Of a stretch of DNA of 64,000 bases, positions 19,359 to 28,517 are shown in pieces (within the stretch, counting starts at the first letter, position 1; each line of letters begins with the position of its first letter). Made by a program: the position numbers and the translations under genes. Below the pieces are notes generated by a model. It saw nothing but the letters and a program-made list of their open reading frames with translations. It was not told where the DNA came from and ran no database searches. Source of the stretch: Chryseobacterium endalhagicum (GTDB lineage: Bacteria; Bacteroidota; Bacteroidia; Flavobacteriales; Weeksellaceae); NCBI RefSeq assembly GCF_016745235.1, contig NZ_JAELVM010000002.1, forward strand, positions 1,054,001 to 1,118,000. Reading direction: 5' to 3'.

Positions 19359-19497
19359 ATTTAACATTTGATTATCAATTAGTTAATTATAATTTAAAAG
19401 AAGTTTAATCTTAGGATTTAACTTCTTTTTTTTATTTACATCCAAAAGATAGAATAGAGATATTCTGCTATACACTAACCAATTAACGACTATAGAG

Positions 19498-20481
19498 ATG
19501 AAAAAAATACTTTTTGGACTTGCTTTGGGACTGGCAGCTTTGACTTCCGCCCAGCAGTATCCGAATAACGGATGGGGAGACGACGGGTATTATCAGAATG
19601 GAGATGACTATTATAATGATGAAGACGACAGAAATTATTTCCCGGACGATTATTATTACAACTATCCGCAGGACTATTATCCAGGCGAATACTATCAGGG
19701 ATATTACAATGATTACAGAAACAGTATTTCCAATATCAACTGGAATGTTTTCTTCCGTGAGAACAGGCTGAACAGATGGCAGATTGACCAGATCCTAAGC
19801 CTTAACAACCTGTACGTAAGTTTTTCTAACTGGAATAATTTCTATAGATACAACCCGGACAGATGGTATTACGACAGATTTTATGCGCTGGAAAGAATTA
19901 TGGGGCCAAGAGTGTTCGTAGTTTTCAGAAATAATTACTACCGCGGAGCAAGCCCGGTTGTTTACTTCCAGAATTACAGAAGAACCTATTATGTGCCCAG
20001 ATATGCAGTAATGCCCAGATACAGAAATGTAAACATCAATGTGTACAGGGTAGACAGATCAAGATTCAGAAGAATGGATAATCCAACCTTCAATGTGATC
20101 AGAACCGACAGATCGAATAGCGGATTCAGAGGACCGGTAAAAGACGGCAGCAATTCAGGAGGTTTCAGAGGCCAGGCCGGTAACGACAGAAGATCTGAAA
20201 ATTCAGGAGGTTTCCGCAGCGAAAACAATGGTGTAAGAAATAATGGCGGCGGTTTCAGAGGAAATTCTGAGAATAACGGAAACAGAGGACTTGGAAATAA
20301 CGGAGGTTTCAGAGGAAGCGGGGAAGTAAAGAGGGAGAATACTCCAAGAAGAGAAAATAACAGCGGAGGCTTCAGAGGAAATGGCGGAAGCTCCAGATCT
20401 GAAAGCCAGCCTTCAAGATCAAACAGCAACAGAGGTAACAATGGAGGTGGTTTCAGAGGCAGCTTGGTAAGCAACAAATAA
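19498..20481 (+). CDS. Secreted Tyr/Asn/Gly-rich protein with GGFRG repeats
   Basis: A 327-residue protein with a signal peptide ending at TSAQ. Residues about 20-75 are rich in Tyr, Asp and Asn. A central basic segment has RNVNINVYRVDRSRFRR. The last third repeats short GGFRG/GGFRS blocks in an Asn-Gly-Ser-Arg-rich tail, about nine copies. The composition suggests an unstructured, possibly cell-surface or matrix protein. No known family is recognised. A terminator follows. Confidence 0.7.
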   Translation: MKKILFGLALGLAALTSAQQYPNNGWGDDGYYQNGDDYYNDEDDRNYFPDDYYYNYPQDYYPGEYYQGYYNDYRNSISNINWNVFFRENRLNRWQIDQILSLNNLYVSFSNWNNFYRYNPDRWYYDRFYALERIMGPRVFVVFRNNYYRGASPVVYFQNYRRTYYVPRYAVMPRYRNVNINVYRVDRSRFRRMDNPTFNVIRTDRSNSGFRGPVKDGSNSGGFRGQAGNDRRSENSGGFRSENNGVRNNGGGFRGNSENNGNRGLGNNGGFRGSGEVKRENTPRRENNSGGFRGNGGSSRSESQPSRSNSNRGNNGGGFRGSLVSNK

Positions 20482-20509
20482 TTTTCATATATTATATTTA
20501 AGTGGTGTG

Positions 20510-20539
20510 AAGGACAGGTTTTAGGATCTGTCCTTTTTT
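20510..20539 (+). terminator. Terminator after the GGFRG-repeat gene
   Basis: AAGGACAG (20510-20517) pairs with CTGTCCTT (20528-20535), followed by T's. Confidence 0.85.
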
Positions 20540-20659
20540 ATTTTTAAATTTTATTATTTTGATATTTAAATTTAACATTTTTTATGAATAATTGCATTTA
20601 ACTTCTGTTTTGATTCATAATCAAAAATATGTATAACAATTAATTAAATATTTTTTAAG

Positions 20660-21109
20660 ATGAAAAAATTAGTTTTAGCAATAGCATTTATCGGAATAGG
20701 AGGTTTTGCCATGGCGCAACAAACAACAACTCCACAGGACAAAGAAGCAAGAAGAGCAGAGATGCATCAGAAAATGGAACAGAAGCATCAGAAGCACCTT
20801 GAGCAGATGCAGAAAGATCTTAATCTGAACGACGCTCAGGTAGCCCAGATCAAAAGTCTTCATGAAACAAGAAAGGCCGAAATGAAAGCGGATTTTGAAA
20901 AGAATAAAGTAGCAAGACAGGCCAAAATGGAAGACATGAAATCTAAAAGAAGTCAGATGGATGCCGATATGAAAAAGATTCTGACTCCTGATCAGTATGA
21001 TAAATGGCAGGCTGACAGAAAGGCTAAAATGGAGCAGAGAAAGGTAGCAATGAAGGATAGAAAAATGATGAAAAAGCCTATGAACACTGCTGCTCCGGAG
21101 GCTAAATAA
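20660..21109 (+). CDS. Spy/CpxP-like periplasmic protein
   Basis: A 149-residue protein with a signal peptide (MKKLVLAIAFIGIGGFAMAQ), the rest nearly all charged helix rich in Met, Lys and Gln. LNLNDAQVAQIKSLHE and ILTPDQYDKWQADRK are two LTxxQ-type motifs, the signature of the Spy/CpxP family of periplasmic chaperones or stress sensors. Family membership is by motif and composition. A terminator separates it from ferritin. Confidence 0.7.
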   Translation: MKKLVLAIAFIGIGGFAMAQQTTTPQDKEARRAEMHQKMEQKHQKHLEQMQKDLNLNDAQVAQIKSLHETRKAEMKADFEKNKVARQAKMEDMKSKRSQMDADMKKILTPDQYDKWQADRKAKMEQRKVAMKDRKMMKKPMNTAAPEAK

Positions 21110-21139
21110 CAGGTCGTAATTTTGATTTTTTAATGTGTG

Positions 21140-21167
21140 AAGGACGGATTTATTTCCGTCCTTTGTG
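21140..21167 (+). terminator. Terminator after the Spy-like gene
   Basis: AAGGACGGA (21140-21148) pairs with TCCGTCCTT (21155-21163). The ferritin frame is open upstream into this hairpin, which shows that the early GTG at 21137 is not a real start. Confidence 0.8.
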
Positions 21168-21187
21168 TATTAATTTTCATTAAAACT

Positions 21188-21218
21188 TTTGATTTCGGGC
21201 TTTTATTCCTTATTTTTG
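21188..21218 (+). promoter_or_regulatory. Ferritin promoter
   Basis: TTTG (21188-21191), 19-nt spacer, TATTTTTG (21211-21218): a near-ideal Bacteroidota promoter, with 17 nt between the last G and the ferritin ATG. Confidence 0.8.
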
Positions 21219-21235
21219 ACTATAAATTTATACTT

Positions 21236-21745
21236 ATGATCAGCGAAAAAATTGCAACGTTAATTAACGAACAGATAGCTCACGAACAATACGCCGCACA
21301 ATATTATCTTTCAATGTCTGCATGGTTTTCAGGAAAAGACCTTGACGGAATTGCGAACTATTTCAGAGTTCAGAGCAAAGAAGAATTGATGCACGCAGAT
21401 AAAATGTTTGATTTCTTAAATGACGTAGGAGGAGAGATCATCATCGGAGAAATTGCAAAACCTCCGCACGAGTTCGAAAATGCTACAGATATTTTCGAAA
21501 AAGCATTGGAGCACGAGAAAAAAGTAACCAGAAGCATTTTCAATATTGTGAAAAATGCTAACGATGAAGGAGACTTCGCCACAACTTCTTTCCTTCAGTG
21601 GTTTATTAACGAGCAGGTAGAAGAAGAAGCAAGTGCTTCCCAGTACGTAACAAAGATTAAGATGGTGTGCGACAACCCGTCTGCATTATATCTTTTCGAT
21701 CAGGAATTATCTCAGAGAGTTTTTACACCTGATCCTACAGCTTAA
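21236..21745 (+). CDS. Non-haem ferritin
   Basis: A 169-residue iron-storage protein. The ferroxidase ligands fall in EQIAHEQYAAQYYLSM, QSKEELMHADKMFDF and the C-terminal NEQVEEEASASQYV. It oxidises and stores iron as a 24-mer in the cytoplasm. The start at ATG 21236 is set by the promoter ending at 21218 and by the family N-terminus MISEKIATLINEQ; the frame is open further upstream only through the preceding terminator. It is a single-gene unit with its own strong terminator. Confidence 0.93.
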   Translation: MISEKIATLINEQIAHEQYAAQYYLSMSAWFSGKDLDGIANYFRVQSKEELMHADKMFDFLNDVGGEIIIGEIAKPPHEFENATDIFEKALEHEKKVTRSIFNIVKNANDEGDFATTSFLQWFINEQVEEEASASQYVTKIKMVCDNPSALYLFDQELSQRVFTPDPTA

Positions 21746-21763
21746 TTAAAATTATATTGTAAA

Positions 21764-21800
21764 AATAAGCCCGGCCGTTCGGAGAACGGCCGGGCTTATT
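21764..21800 (+). terminator. Ferritin terminator
   Basis: A perfect 17-bp GC-rich stem, AATAAGCCCGGCCGTTC with its complement around a GGA loop. A-rich and T-rich flanks make it usable in both directions. Confidence 0.92.
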
Positions 21801-21816
21801 TATTTTAATCAGGAAG

Positions 21817-21955
21817 TTATCCACAAAAAACCGGATAATTTCTTCTGGTTATTCATAATATATAAAATTTCCTATTGGCTAAATACCTTTGGTAGTAGTT
21901 GTTCTGAAGGATTTTTAAGTTATCCACAGTTCTTTGTGGAAAACTCTGTGGATAA
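21817..21955. promoter_or_regulatory. Cluster of DnaA-box-like 9-mers
   Basis: Three exact TTATCCACA sites occur: 21817-21825 (+), 21920-21928 (+) and 21947-21955 (-). A fourth with one mismatch (TTTTCCACA) is at 21935-21943 (-). The last three sit in a perfect 10-bp inverted repeat (TTATCCACAG/CTGTGGATAA, 16-nt spacer). TTATCCACA is the strong DnaA-binding sequence. Whether this is an origin, a DnaA-titration site or simply a hairpin downstream of the convergent helicase gene cannot be told here. Confidence 0.5.
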
Positions 21956-21968
21956 ATAATTTTACCGG

Positions 21969-24900
21969 CTACAGATAAATAAGCTGGGTCTTTAAGACCT
22001 TTTTACCCAAACCTTCCAGGATGTTTTTATATCTTTCAATCTGGCGCTCATCTTTTTCTTTCTGTTCCCCCGTTTTAAAGTCTACGATCATATAACCTTC
22101 TTCACTTTTAAGAAGACGGTCCGGGCGTACAATATGGCTTTGACCTCTTTCAGAAATCATAATATCTTTTTCATTGATCACTTCCCACTTCTCATCAAAG
22201 AATTCCGAATATTTCCGGATGATCTGAATTAAGGTTTCCTCGATCTCATTTTTCTCATCCAAAGTGATCTGTCCGTCCAGAACATAGCTTTCCAGAACTT
22301 TAGCCGTATCTTTTTCCGTATTGATTTTCGACAGCAATTCATGGACGAAAAGCCCGATTCTTACCTTTTCATTTCTTACCTGATAGTTTTTGGAAGGTGT
22401 CGCAATCTTGATCGAAGACCTGTTCTCATTAATGTTTTTAAGATTTTGAATATCCTTTGTCTTAAATAATGAGGTTTTATCCTTTGAATGCTTCCTCAGC
22501 ATTTCAAGACGGACTTCATACAGGTCGAATTCATCAGCTCCTTCCGTATTTTTTCCGTTAAAAAACTCCAGAAGTTCCAGATTATTGGACGTTTTATTCG
22601 CTTTCTGCAGATAGAAAAACAATTGCTCAACAGGCCGGGTGGTTGCCACATACTGAAGGCATAACCGGTCGATGAGGTTTTTATAAGCATTTTTTTTGTT
22701 GAAAAACTCTATTTCTTCATCATACACTTCAAGGTTTTTGCTGAACTGGTTGATGTTCACGGATTTCAGGGCATCATTATTACTGGTATCGAACCAGTTG
22801 GTAAATTCACTGTCCCGGTTCTTATTCATCATCGGAATAAACACAATCGGGAACTCCAGCCCTTTGGATTTGTGGATCGTCATGATCTGTACGGCATCAA
22901 TATTTTCCGAAGCCTGAATAGTGTATCCCGAAGCCTCTTCATCCCAGTATTTTAAAAACTCTTTCGTGCTGGCTCCGGCATTCTGCGTAAAATTGAAAAG
23001 CATTTCAAGGAAGTTCAGAAGAAAATCCGTTTCCTTATTCTCTACAGCGAATTCATTGATATAATATTCCACAAAATTATACAGGTTGAATCTTGGAAAA
23101 TTGTCCTGTTTCAGCTTCAGGGAATATTTATTCTGGATAAACTGTAGAATTTCCTCATGCGTTTCTATCTCTAGGATTTCATTCATTTCCAGCGTAAAAT
23201 CTGCCATGTGGATTCTCCCCAGCGTATTCAGATAATACATCATCATGATCAGATTCGGCTGATTCTTGGGATTGATTTCCCAGCGCAGAAACTCAATAAC
23301 AGATTTTAATGTATTCGAAAGTTCCAGTGTCAGACCTTTGTCCGAAATCGTTTTGATATTGGTTTCCTCTCCGCGGTATTTCACTTTCAGATTTCCCAGT
23401 TTCTGAGAATAGCTGAAAATATCAAAATTTCCACGGCATAAGATGGTAATATCAGAAAATTTGAAACCATTATCCAGGCTTTCCTGAATATCCTTCCGCA
23501 TCTTTTCAGAAGTATCATTGTAAAAATCTTCGTTCGTAAGATTCTCGATCAGGCTTACTTTTACCCGTCCTTCAATCTGTGATTTCGGGTTCTGCTCAGC
23601 ATCTTCCCCGAAAATATTGCGGTGCTCTTCCATCAGATCTTCCGAATGGTAGCGGTACAGTTCATTATTAAACTGAACAATATTTTTAGCACTCCGCCAG
23701 TTATCTTTCAATACCAGAAGATCAGCTTCTTTAGGAGAAAATTCCTTCTTGTTGATAATATCCAGCATCAGCTTGCTTTCGCCGCCACGGAATCTGTAAA
23801 TACTCTGTTTCGGGTCGCCTACAAGTGTGAAAGACGTATTTTCCGTAGAAACACTATGGTCCCGGAGCGGAACGAAATTCTGCCACTGCAGCTCCGAAGT
23901 ATCCTGAAACTCATCAAAGAAATAATGCTGAAACTGTGAACCTACCTTCTCATAAATAAAGGCCGACGGCTCATTTTTAAGATTTTCATTGATCAGGATA
24001 TTAAATTTGGAAAGCAAAACAAGATCATTTTCCTCTTCAATTTTCTTTAATTCGTCCTGAATATCTTTATTCACCTTCAGCGGAAGAAGAGCGGAAAGAA
24101 TTTTTTCCTTCTTCTGGGTTTCAATATACAGAAGAATCAGCCGCATCCTGTTGTCCAGAAGCTGATCCAGAATCTCAAAAATATCAGGTTCCTTACTTTT
24201 TGATTTTGACGAAGCCCCTTTTCGGTAATTATTGACCACCGACTCTTCAAGCGTGGTCGGAAACGGAAATCCAGGTCTTTTCTGATGATAAAAATCCTGA
24301 ACTTTGGTGAAAAATCCTCCGATCCCGTTTTTACCCTGTGCAAAATCTTCGATCTCAATATTTCTGGACCTGAATAGCTCGATAGATTGTACGGCAAGCT
24401 CTGCAGACTGCTTTTTATTCTGTACGATTTCCTTTCTGAGCGTATTTTTTATCTGCTCATAATTCGTATCATCAAAACTCTTATTGCTTTTCAGATGTTC
24501 GTAATGAATGTCTTTTACAAATTCCTTGGCAGAATCATAAAGGTTTTTATTAAGATTGATTCTCTCATTGTTTTCCAGGCTGTAATCCACATAATCCATG
24601 AAAGAATTCGAGATGCTTTCATTCTCGCCAATCTGGTCGAGCATTTTATCCACAGCTTCGATCAGAAAAGGTTCCGCCTCGATTTCAAGATTAAAATTCT
24701 TCGCTAAACCCAGTTCGTACGAAAAGCTTCTTACCAGCCTTGAATTAAAACGGTCAATCGTCCCGATATTTAACGTTGAATAATTGTGAAGTACGTAATC
24801 CAGCAGTTTTTTTGAACGGATATGAAGCTCATCAATCGTAATTTTCAAACCGTCCGCTTCAAAGGCTTTCTGAATGTTTTTAAGATCGCTGTTTTCAGCA

Positions 24901-25109
24901 AAATTATCCGCAGAAAAATTTCCCAGCCAGGACAAAATCCTTTCCTTCATTTCATTGGCTGCTTTGTTGGTAAAAGTAAGCGCGAGAATATTCCGGATAG
25001 ATTGCTGCTGGTTAGGATAGCGGAGACAGATCATCAGAAGCCTCTGAACAAGGGCATATGTTTTCCCTGAACCGGCTGAAGCATTGATGACTGTATAAGA
25101 ATTTTGCAT
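21969..25109 (-). CDS. UvrD/RecB-type helicase-nuclease (AddA-like)
   Basis: A 1046-residue superfamily 1 helicase with a C-terminal nuclease domain. Walker A is NASAGSGKT (about 9-17). Walker B is FDEFQDTSELQW. Further motifs are LVGDPKQSIYRFRGG, MTIHKSKGLEFPIVF and YVATTRPVEQLFF. The C-terminus has GLFVHELLSKI and MIVDFKTGEQKE, a RecB-type PD-(D/E)XK nuclease. It probably acts in double-strand break resection with a partner (AddB-like) that is not in this window. The gene stands alone. Confidence 0.88.
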   Translation of the reverse strand: MQNSYTVINASAGSGKTYALVQRLLMICLRYPNQQQSIRNILALTFTNKAANEMKERILSWLGNFSADNFAENSDLKNIQKAFEADGLKITIDELHIRSKKLLDYVLHNYSTLNIGTIDRFNSRLVRSFSYELGLAKNFNLEIEAEPFLIEAVDKMLDQIGENESISNSFMDYVDYSLENNERINLNKNLYDSAKEFVKDIHYEHLKSNKSFDDTNYEQIKNTLRKEIVQNKKQSAELAVQSIELFRSRNIEIEDFAQGKNGIGGFFTKVQDFYHQKRPGFPFPTTLEESVVNNYRKGASSKSKSKEPDIFEILDQLLDNRMRLILLYIETQKKEKILSALLPLKVNKDIQDELKKIEEENDLVLLSKFNILINENLKNEPSAFIYEKVGSQFQHYFFDEFQDTSELQWQNFVPLRDHSVSTENTSFTLVGDPKQSIYRFRGGESKLMLDIINKKEFSPKEADLLVLKDNWRSAKNIVQFNNELYRYHSEDLMEEHRNIFGEDAEQNPKSQIEGRVKVSLIENLTNEDFYNDTSEKMRKDIQESLDNGFKFSDITILCRGNFDIFSYSQKLGNLKVKYRGEETNIKTISDKGLTLELSNTLKSVIEFLRWEINPKNQPNLIMMMYYLNTLGRIHMADFTLEMNEILEIETHEEILQFIQNKYSLKLKQDNFPRFNLYNFVEYYINEFAVENKETDFLLNFLEMLFNFTQNAGASTKEFLKYWDEEASGYTIQASENIDAVQIMTIHKSKGLEFPIVFIPMMNKNRDSEFTNWFDTSNNDALKSVNINQFSKNLEVYDEEIEFFNKKNAYKNLIDRLCLQYVATTRPVEQLFFYLQKANKTSNNLELLEFFNGKNTEGADEFDLYEVRLEMLRKHSKDKTSLFKTKDIQNLKNINENRSSIKIATPSKNYQVRNEKVRIGLFVHELLSKINTEKDTAKVLESYVLDGQITLDEKNEIEETLIQIIRKYSEFFDEKWEVINEKDIMISERGQSHIVRPDRLLKSEEGYMIVDFKTGEQKEKDERQIERYKNILEGLGKKVLKTQLIYL

Positions 25110-25292
25110 TGCTGAATTTAGAATTGAGACTGCAAGTTAGCTAAATTTTAAGTGAAATTTTAACAATTAGGAGGGGTGATTTAACAGTTTGCTGAGCAAA
25201 AATCAAAAAGAAATCCTAAAACGCGTTAACTGTGGTTAAACTTGTGATTTAATTTAAAAATAATTTTAGATTTGCTTCATAAAAAACTGTCC

Positions 25293-26039
25293 GTGAAACT
25301 TAAACTATTCTTTTTTTTAACTACTCTTTTTTTCATTAATACCCATGCCCAAAGTTATATTTTTGGGAAAGTCGTTTCAGAAGACAGCTCCGAAATGCCT
25401 GATGTTACCGTGATCAATATCAGAACGGATGAGATGACAGTAACCAACCGGGACGGGCATTTCATGGTTTCAGGAAGGGCAGGAGATGAGCTCCGGTTTG
25501 TAAAGGCGGGCTATGAACGTCTGGTGAAAAAAGTTTCCGGCGAAAATATAGCATCATCCTTAAATGTAACTTTATCAAGAGAAACGATACTCATTCCGGA
25601 AGTAGAGGTTAAAAAAGGACTTACCGGTGATCTGAAAATTGATTCCAAAAATCTTAACAGACCTAAAAAAGTAGAAAAGCTGACAAAAGATATAGACCGT
25701 TACATTGCACAAAAATCTGATCCCCGGATCCTTGCTGCAAAACCCGGAGAATTTGTACAGCCGAAAGGACAGGGTTTTTCTATTGGAAAAGTTAAAAATA
25801 AATGGGATGATATTGATCTGACGGCTTATTTGAGAACAGCGCTTGGAGAGGAATATTTCACAGATCTTAAAATTGATCAATCTCAGATTGACCATTTTAT
25901 CAGTTATGTTCTGGCTGGCGGCTTCGAAAGAAAAAGTATTTTGAAATACGGTTTCTGCAGCGATGCGGATCTCAACAGATTTCAGCGGTTTGTTCTGACC
26001 AGAGTTTCCTCGTACCGTGCTCCACAGACTCAAAGATAA
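25293..26039 (+). CDS. Secreted CarboxypepD_reg-like protein, paralogue 1 of 3
   Basis: A 248-residue protein with a signal peptide (KLFFFLTTLFFINTHAQ), then a carboxypeptidase-regulatory-like beta-sandwich (IFGKVVSEDSSEMPDVTV, GDELRFVKAGYERLV, ILIPEVEVKKG). The C-terminal part has IDQSQIDHFISYV. The frame opens at TTG 25272, but that codon is part of a TAGATTTG promoter element (25267-25274), so GTG 25293 is preferred. The domain is common at the N-terminus of TonB-dependent receptors, but no barrel follows. Function unknown; two paralogues follow at once. Confidence 0.7.
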   Translation: MKLKLFFFLTTLFFINTHAQSYIFGKVVSEDSSEMPDVTVINIRTDEMTVTNRDGHFMVSGRAGDELRFVKAGYERLVKKVSGENIASSLNVTLSRETILIPEVEVKKGLTGDLKIDSKNLNRPKKVEKLTKDIDRYIAQKSDPRILAAKPGEFVQPKGQGFSIGKVKNKWDDIDLTAYLRTALGEEYFTDLKIDQSQIDHFISYVLAGGFERKSILKYGFCSDADLNRFQRFVLTRVSSYRAPQTQR

Positions 26040-26045
26040 ACACAG

Positions 26046-26849
26046 ATGAGAACTTATATTAAACAAAGTCTATACGCAGTTCCGTTTTTTGTTTCTGCAG
26101 AAATGTTTTCCCAGCAGCAGATCACAGGATTGATAACAGATCGCAGCAACAGCAATATAAATTCGGTTTTGGTTATTAATGTGACTAACCTGAAAAGCGT
26201 CCTGAGTGATACTTCCGGAAAGTTTAGCATAGAAGCATCCGAAAATGATGAGCTGAGGTTTGTAAAAGAGGGCTATTACCGTTTCGATAAAAAAATAAAG
26301 GGTAATGATTTCAGTGCTCCTTTAATGATAAGCCTTGAAAAAGCAGAAATTGAAATTCCTGAAGTAAAAATAACCTTTAAGCCTTCCGGAAATCTGGAAA
26401 GGGACAGTAAAAATCTGAGTGAATCCAGAAAACTGATGGCTTTAAAATCTGACATGGAGGAATATATGAAAAGCCCATTAAATGAGGCTCTTCCGGATAA
26501 TTCAATATCCAAAACCTTTAAACAGGATTATAATACGGGACAGGTCAGTCTTTTAGGAGTTCTGGATGCTGCTGTAGGCTTGTTTAAAAAAGCAACAGAA
26601 CTTAAAATAACGAAAGCCAATTATACCGAAACACAGGACTTTCTAAGAAGAGTTAAAACAGAAGCAGATCTGCAGTTCCTTAAAAAATACGGGATGGATG
26701 AAGAACAGATCGATCATTTTTTAATCTATGCCAATAATACCCGCATGATGGCGAAGAAGTACAGAAAGAATTTTAAAATTGATGTCGTGGAGTTTGAGCT
26801 GAGAGTTGCTTTTGCGGAATATAAAAAGACCCATAAGGACAATATTTAA
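26046..26849 (+). CDS. Secreted CarboxypepD_reg-like protein, paralogue 2 of 3
   Basis: A 267-residue protein starting 6 bp after paralogue 1. A signal peptide ends near EMFSQQ. The sandwich domain shows ITGLITDRSNSNINSVLV, NDELRFVKEGYYRF and IEIPEVKITFKPSGNLERD. The C-terminal helix segment MDEEQIDHFLIYANN repeats that of paralogue 1. It is probably co-transcribed with both neighbours. Function unknown. Confidence 0.7.
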   Translation: MRTYIKQSLYAVPFFVSAEMFSQQQITGLITDRSNSNINSVLVINVTNLKSVLSDTSGKFSIEASENDELRFVKEGYYRFDKKIKGNDFSAPLMISLEKAEIEIPEVKITFKPSGNLERDSKNLSESRKLMALKSDMEEYMKSPLNEALPDNSISKTFKQDYNTGQVSLLGVLDAAVGLFKKATELKITKANYTETQDFLRRVKTEADLQFLKKYGMDEEQIDHFLIYANNTRMMAKKYRKNFKIDVVEFELRVAFAEYKKTHKDNI

Positions 26850-26861
26850 TTAAAAGGAAGA

Positions 26862-27677
26862 ATGAATTTAACGTGGAGAAATATGAGTATGGGTGGCTGG
26901 AAGAAATTTTCATTTCTTCTTATTTTCGCGTTCAGTCATTTCTTCGCACAGCAGGTTTTCACAGGCCAGATCATTGATGACAGCGGAGATAACTTAAGCT
27001 CAGTTGTTGTGATCAATATGTCTACCGATCAGAAAACGCTTTCCAATTCCTTTGGGATGTTCTCTATGGCAGCTTCTCCCAATGACGAACTGAGATTTGT
27101 AAAAGAAGACTTCATGAGAGTTTCTGTGAGGGTTCCGGCCAATGGATTCAATTCACAGCTTTTGGTCAGAATGAATCCGATACCGAGAGATGTAGGCGAA
27201 GTAAAAATTACTAAAAAGCCCACCGGAAATCTGGAAACGGATTCCAGACTGGCAGCAAAAGTAGATAAAGGAGAAATCGTAAAGCAGGCAGTAGGTTTAC
27301 CAGAGCCCGTGGGTAAAATGAGGGAGAAACCTGCGGAAGTGAAAAAAGTGCTTTTACCCATCCTTTTAGGAAGTCTGGATGTACAGGGAACTTATGATTT
27401 GATCAGCGGAAAAGCCAGGCGCCAGAAAAGACAGTACAGATATGACGATTTGCAGGAACATATTGAATGGGTAAGGAACAGGGTAGACAATGATTATTTT
27501 ACGGAAGCGGGAATTCCGGAGGAAAGAATTTCAGAGTTTATACAATATGCCTTTGAGGTCAAGCCTCAGGTCCGCACCTATGTAAAAGCAAAAAATTTAG
27601 CAGGAGCCCTTTTAAGAATGGAAGAAACCATGCCTGTATATCTGGAAAGGCTGAAAACGAGCAAAATACAGAAATAG
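26862..27677 (+). CDS. Secreted CarboxypepD_reg-like protein, paralogue 3 of 3
   Basis: A 271-residue protein starting 12 bp after paralogue 2, with a purine-rich AAAGGAAG before its ATG, rare in this window. A signal peptide ends at FFAQQ. The sandwich has FTGQIIDDSGDNLSSVVV, NDELRFVKEDFMRVS and VGEVKITKKPTGNLETD. The C-terminus has IPEERISEFIQYAFE. It shares the DELRFVK and GNLE(R/T)DS words with paralogue 2. Function unknown. Confidence 0.7.
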   Translation: MNLTWRNMSMGGWKKFSFLLIFAFSHFFAQQVFTGQIIDDSGDNLSSVVVINMSTDQKTLSNSFGMFSMAASPNDELRFVKEDFMRVSVRVPANGFNSQLLVRMNPIPRDVGEVKITKKPTGNLETDSRLAAKVDKGEIVKQAVGLPEPVGKMREKPAEVKKVLLPILLGSLDVQGTYDLISGKARRQKRQYRYDDLQEHIEWVRNRVDNDYFTEAGIPEERISEFIQYAFEVKPQVRTYVKAKNLAGALLRMEETMPVYLERLKTSKIQK

Positions 27678-27743
27678 CATTCTGAAAATTCGGAATGAAA
27701 ATTGATGTACTTTTCCCTGAAAACCAATAACATTACAATTTGT

Positions 27744-28478
27744 ATGAATAAAAATATTATTGCAGTAGCAGTAGGAGCTCTCGGATTTGTCCTTGGGCTT
27801 GGCTTTTTGGGGAATGCCATCAAAAACAGAAATAAATCTGAGAATACCATTTCGGTTACAGGATTGGGAACCAAACAGTTTACTTCCGACCTGATTACGT
27901 GGTCCGGGAGTTTTTCCAAAAATAATTCCGACCTGAAAGCGGCTTATGATGAACTGGCTATCGACAGAAAGGTGATCAACGATTATCTTGTTTCAAAAGG
28001 AATTAAGCAAAGCGAGATCGTATTTTCTTCTGTAGATATTCAAAAGCAGTTTAGAAGTTACAATGACGCTAACGGAAATTATGTACAGGGTGAATTCTCA
28101 GGCTATAACCTTACGCAAAAAGTTTCCATTGAAAGCAAAGAGGTGGTGAAAATTGAGAACCTGTCAAGAAATATTACAGAGATCATCAATCGCGGGATTG
28201 AGTTTACATCTTCGGCGCCTTCTTATTTTTATACCAAACTGGCCACTGTAAAGCAGGAAATGATCGCCAGTGCGACGAAAGATGCTAAAGAAAGAGCAGA
28301 AAAAATCGCTGAAAATTCAGGAAGCAGTCTGGGAAATCTTAAAAAAGCAACCATGGGAGTCATTCAGATTACAGAACCGAATTCCAATGAAGATTATTCC
28401 TACGGCGGTACCTTCAATACTTCCTCCAAGGAAAAAGAAGCGAATATCACCATTAAACTGGAATATCAAGTCAATTAA
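27744..28478 (+). CDS. SIMPL-domain (DUF541) protein
   Basis: A 244-residue protein with an N-terminal hydrophobic anchor (IIAVAVGALGFVLGLGFLG) and a SIMPL domain starting ISVTGLGTKQF. The C-terminal part has DAKERAEKIAENSGSSLG and ends with ANITIKLEYQV, as in BP26/OMP28-like proteins. It is probably periplasmic and membrane-anchored. The family has no firm biochemical role. The frame is open to TTG 27702, but ATG 27744 gives the normal start. Confidence 0.82.
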   Translation: MNKNIIAVAVGALGFVLGLGFLGNAIKNRNKSENTISVTGLGTKQFTSDLITWSGSFSKNNSDLKAAYDELAIDRKVINDYLVSKGIKQSEIVFSSVDIQKQFRSYNDANGNYVQGEFSGYNLTQKVSIESKEVVKIENLSRNITEIINRGIEFTSSAPSYFYTKLATVKQEMIASATKDAKERAEKIAENSGSSLGNLKKATMGVIQITEPNSNEDYSYGGTFNTSSKEKEANITIKLEYQVN

Positions 28479-28517
28479 TTAATAGGCTATCCACAAAATT
28501 CAACAGCTTTATCACCG

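Noticed and set aside
21137..21235. N-terminal extension of ferritin
   Set aside because: It covers the preceding terminator and the ferritin promoter.
10339..24654. Two further TTATCCACA sites at 10339-10347 and 24646-24654
   Set aside because: Both are isolated and inside coding sequence, about what chance allows in 64 kb; not counted in the DnaA-box cluster.
25226..25240. Third TTAAC-type operator upstream of the paralogue trio
   Set aside because: Only one TTAAC and one TTAAA 10 bp apart, at a different distance from the -7 element (26 nt), so it does not follow the 11-bp/22-nt rule.
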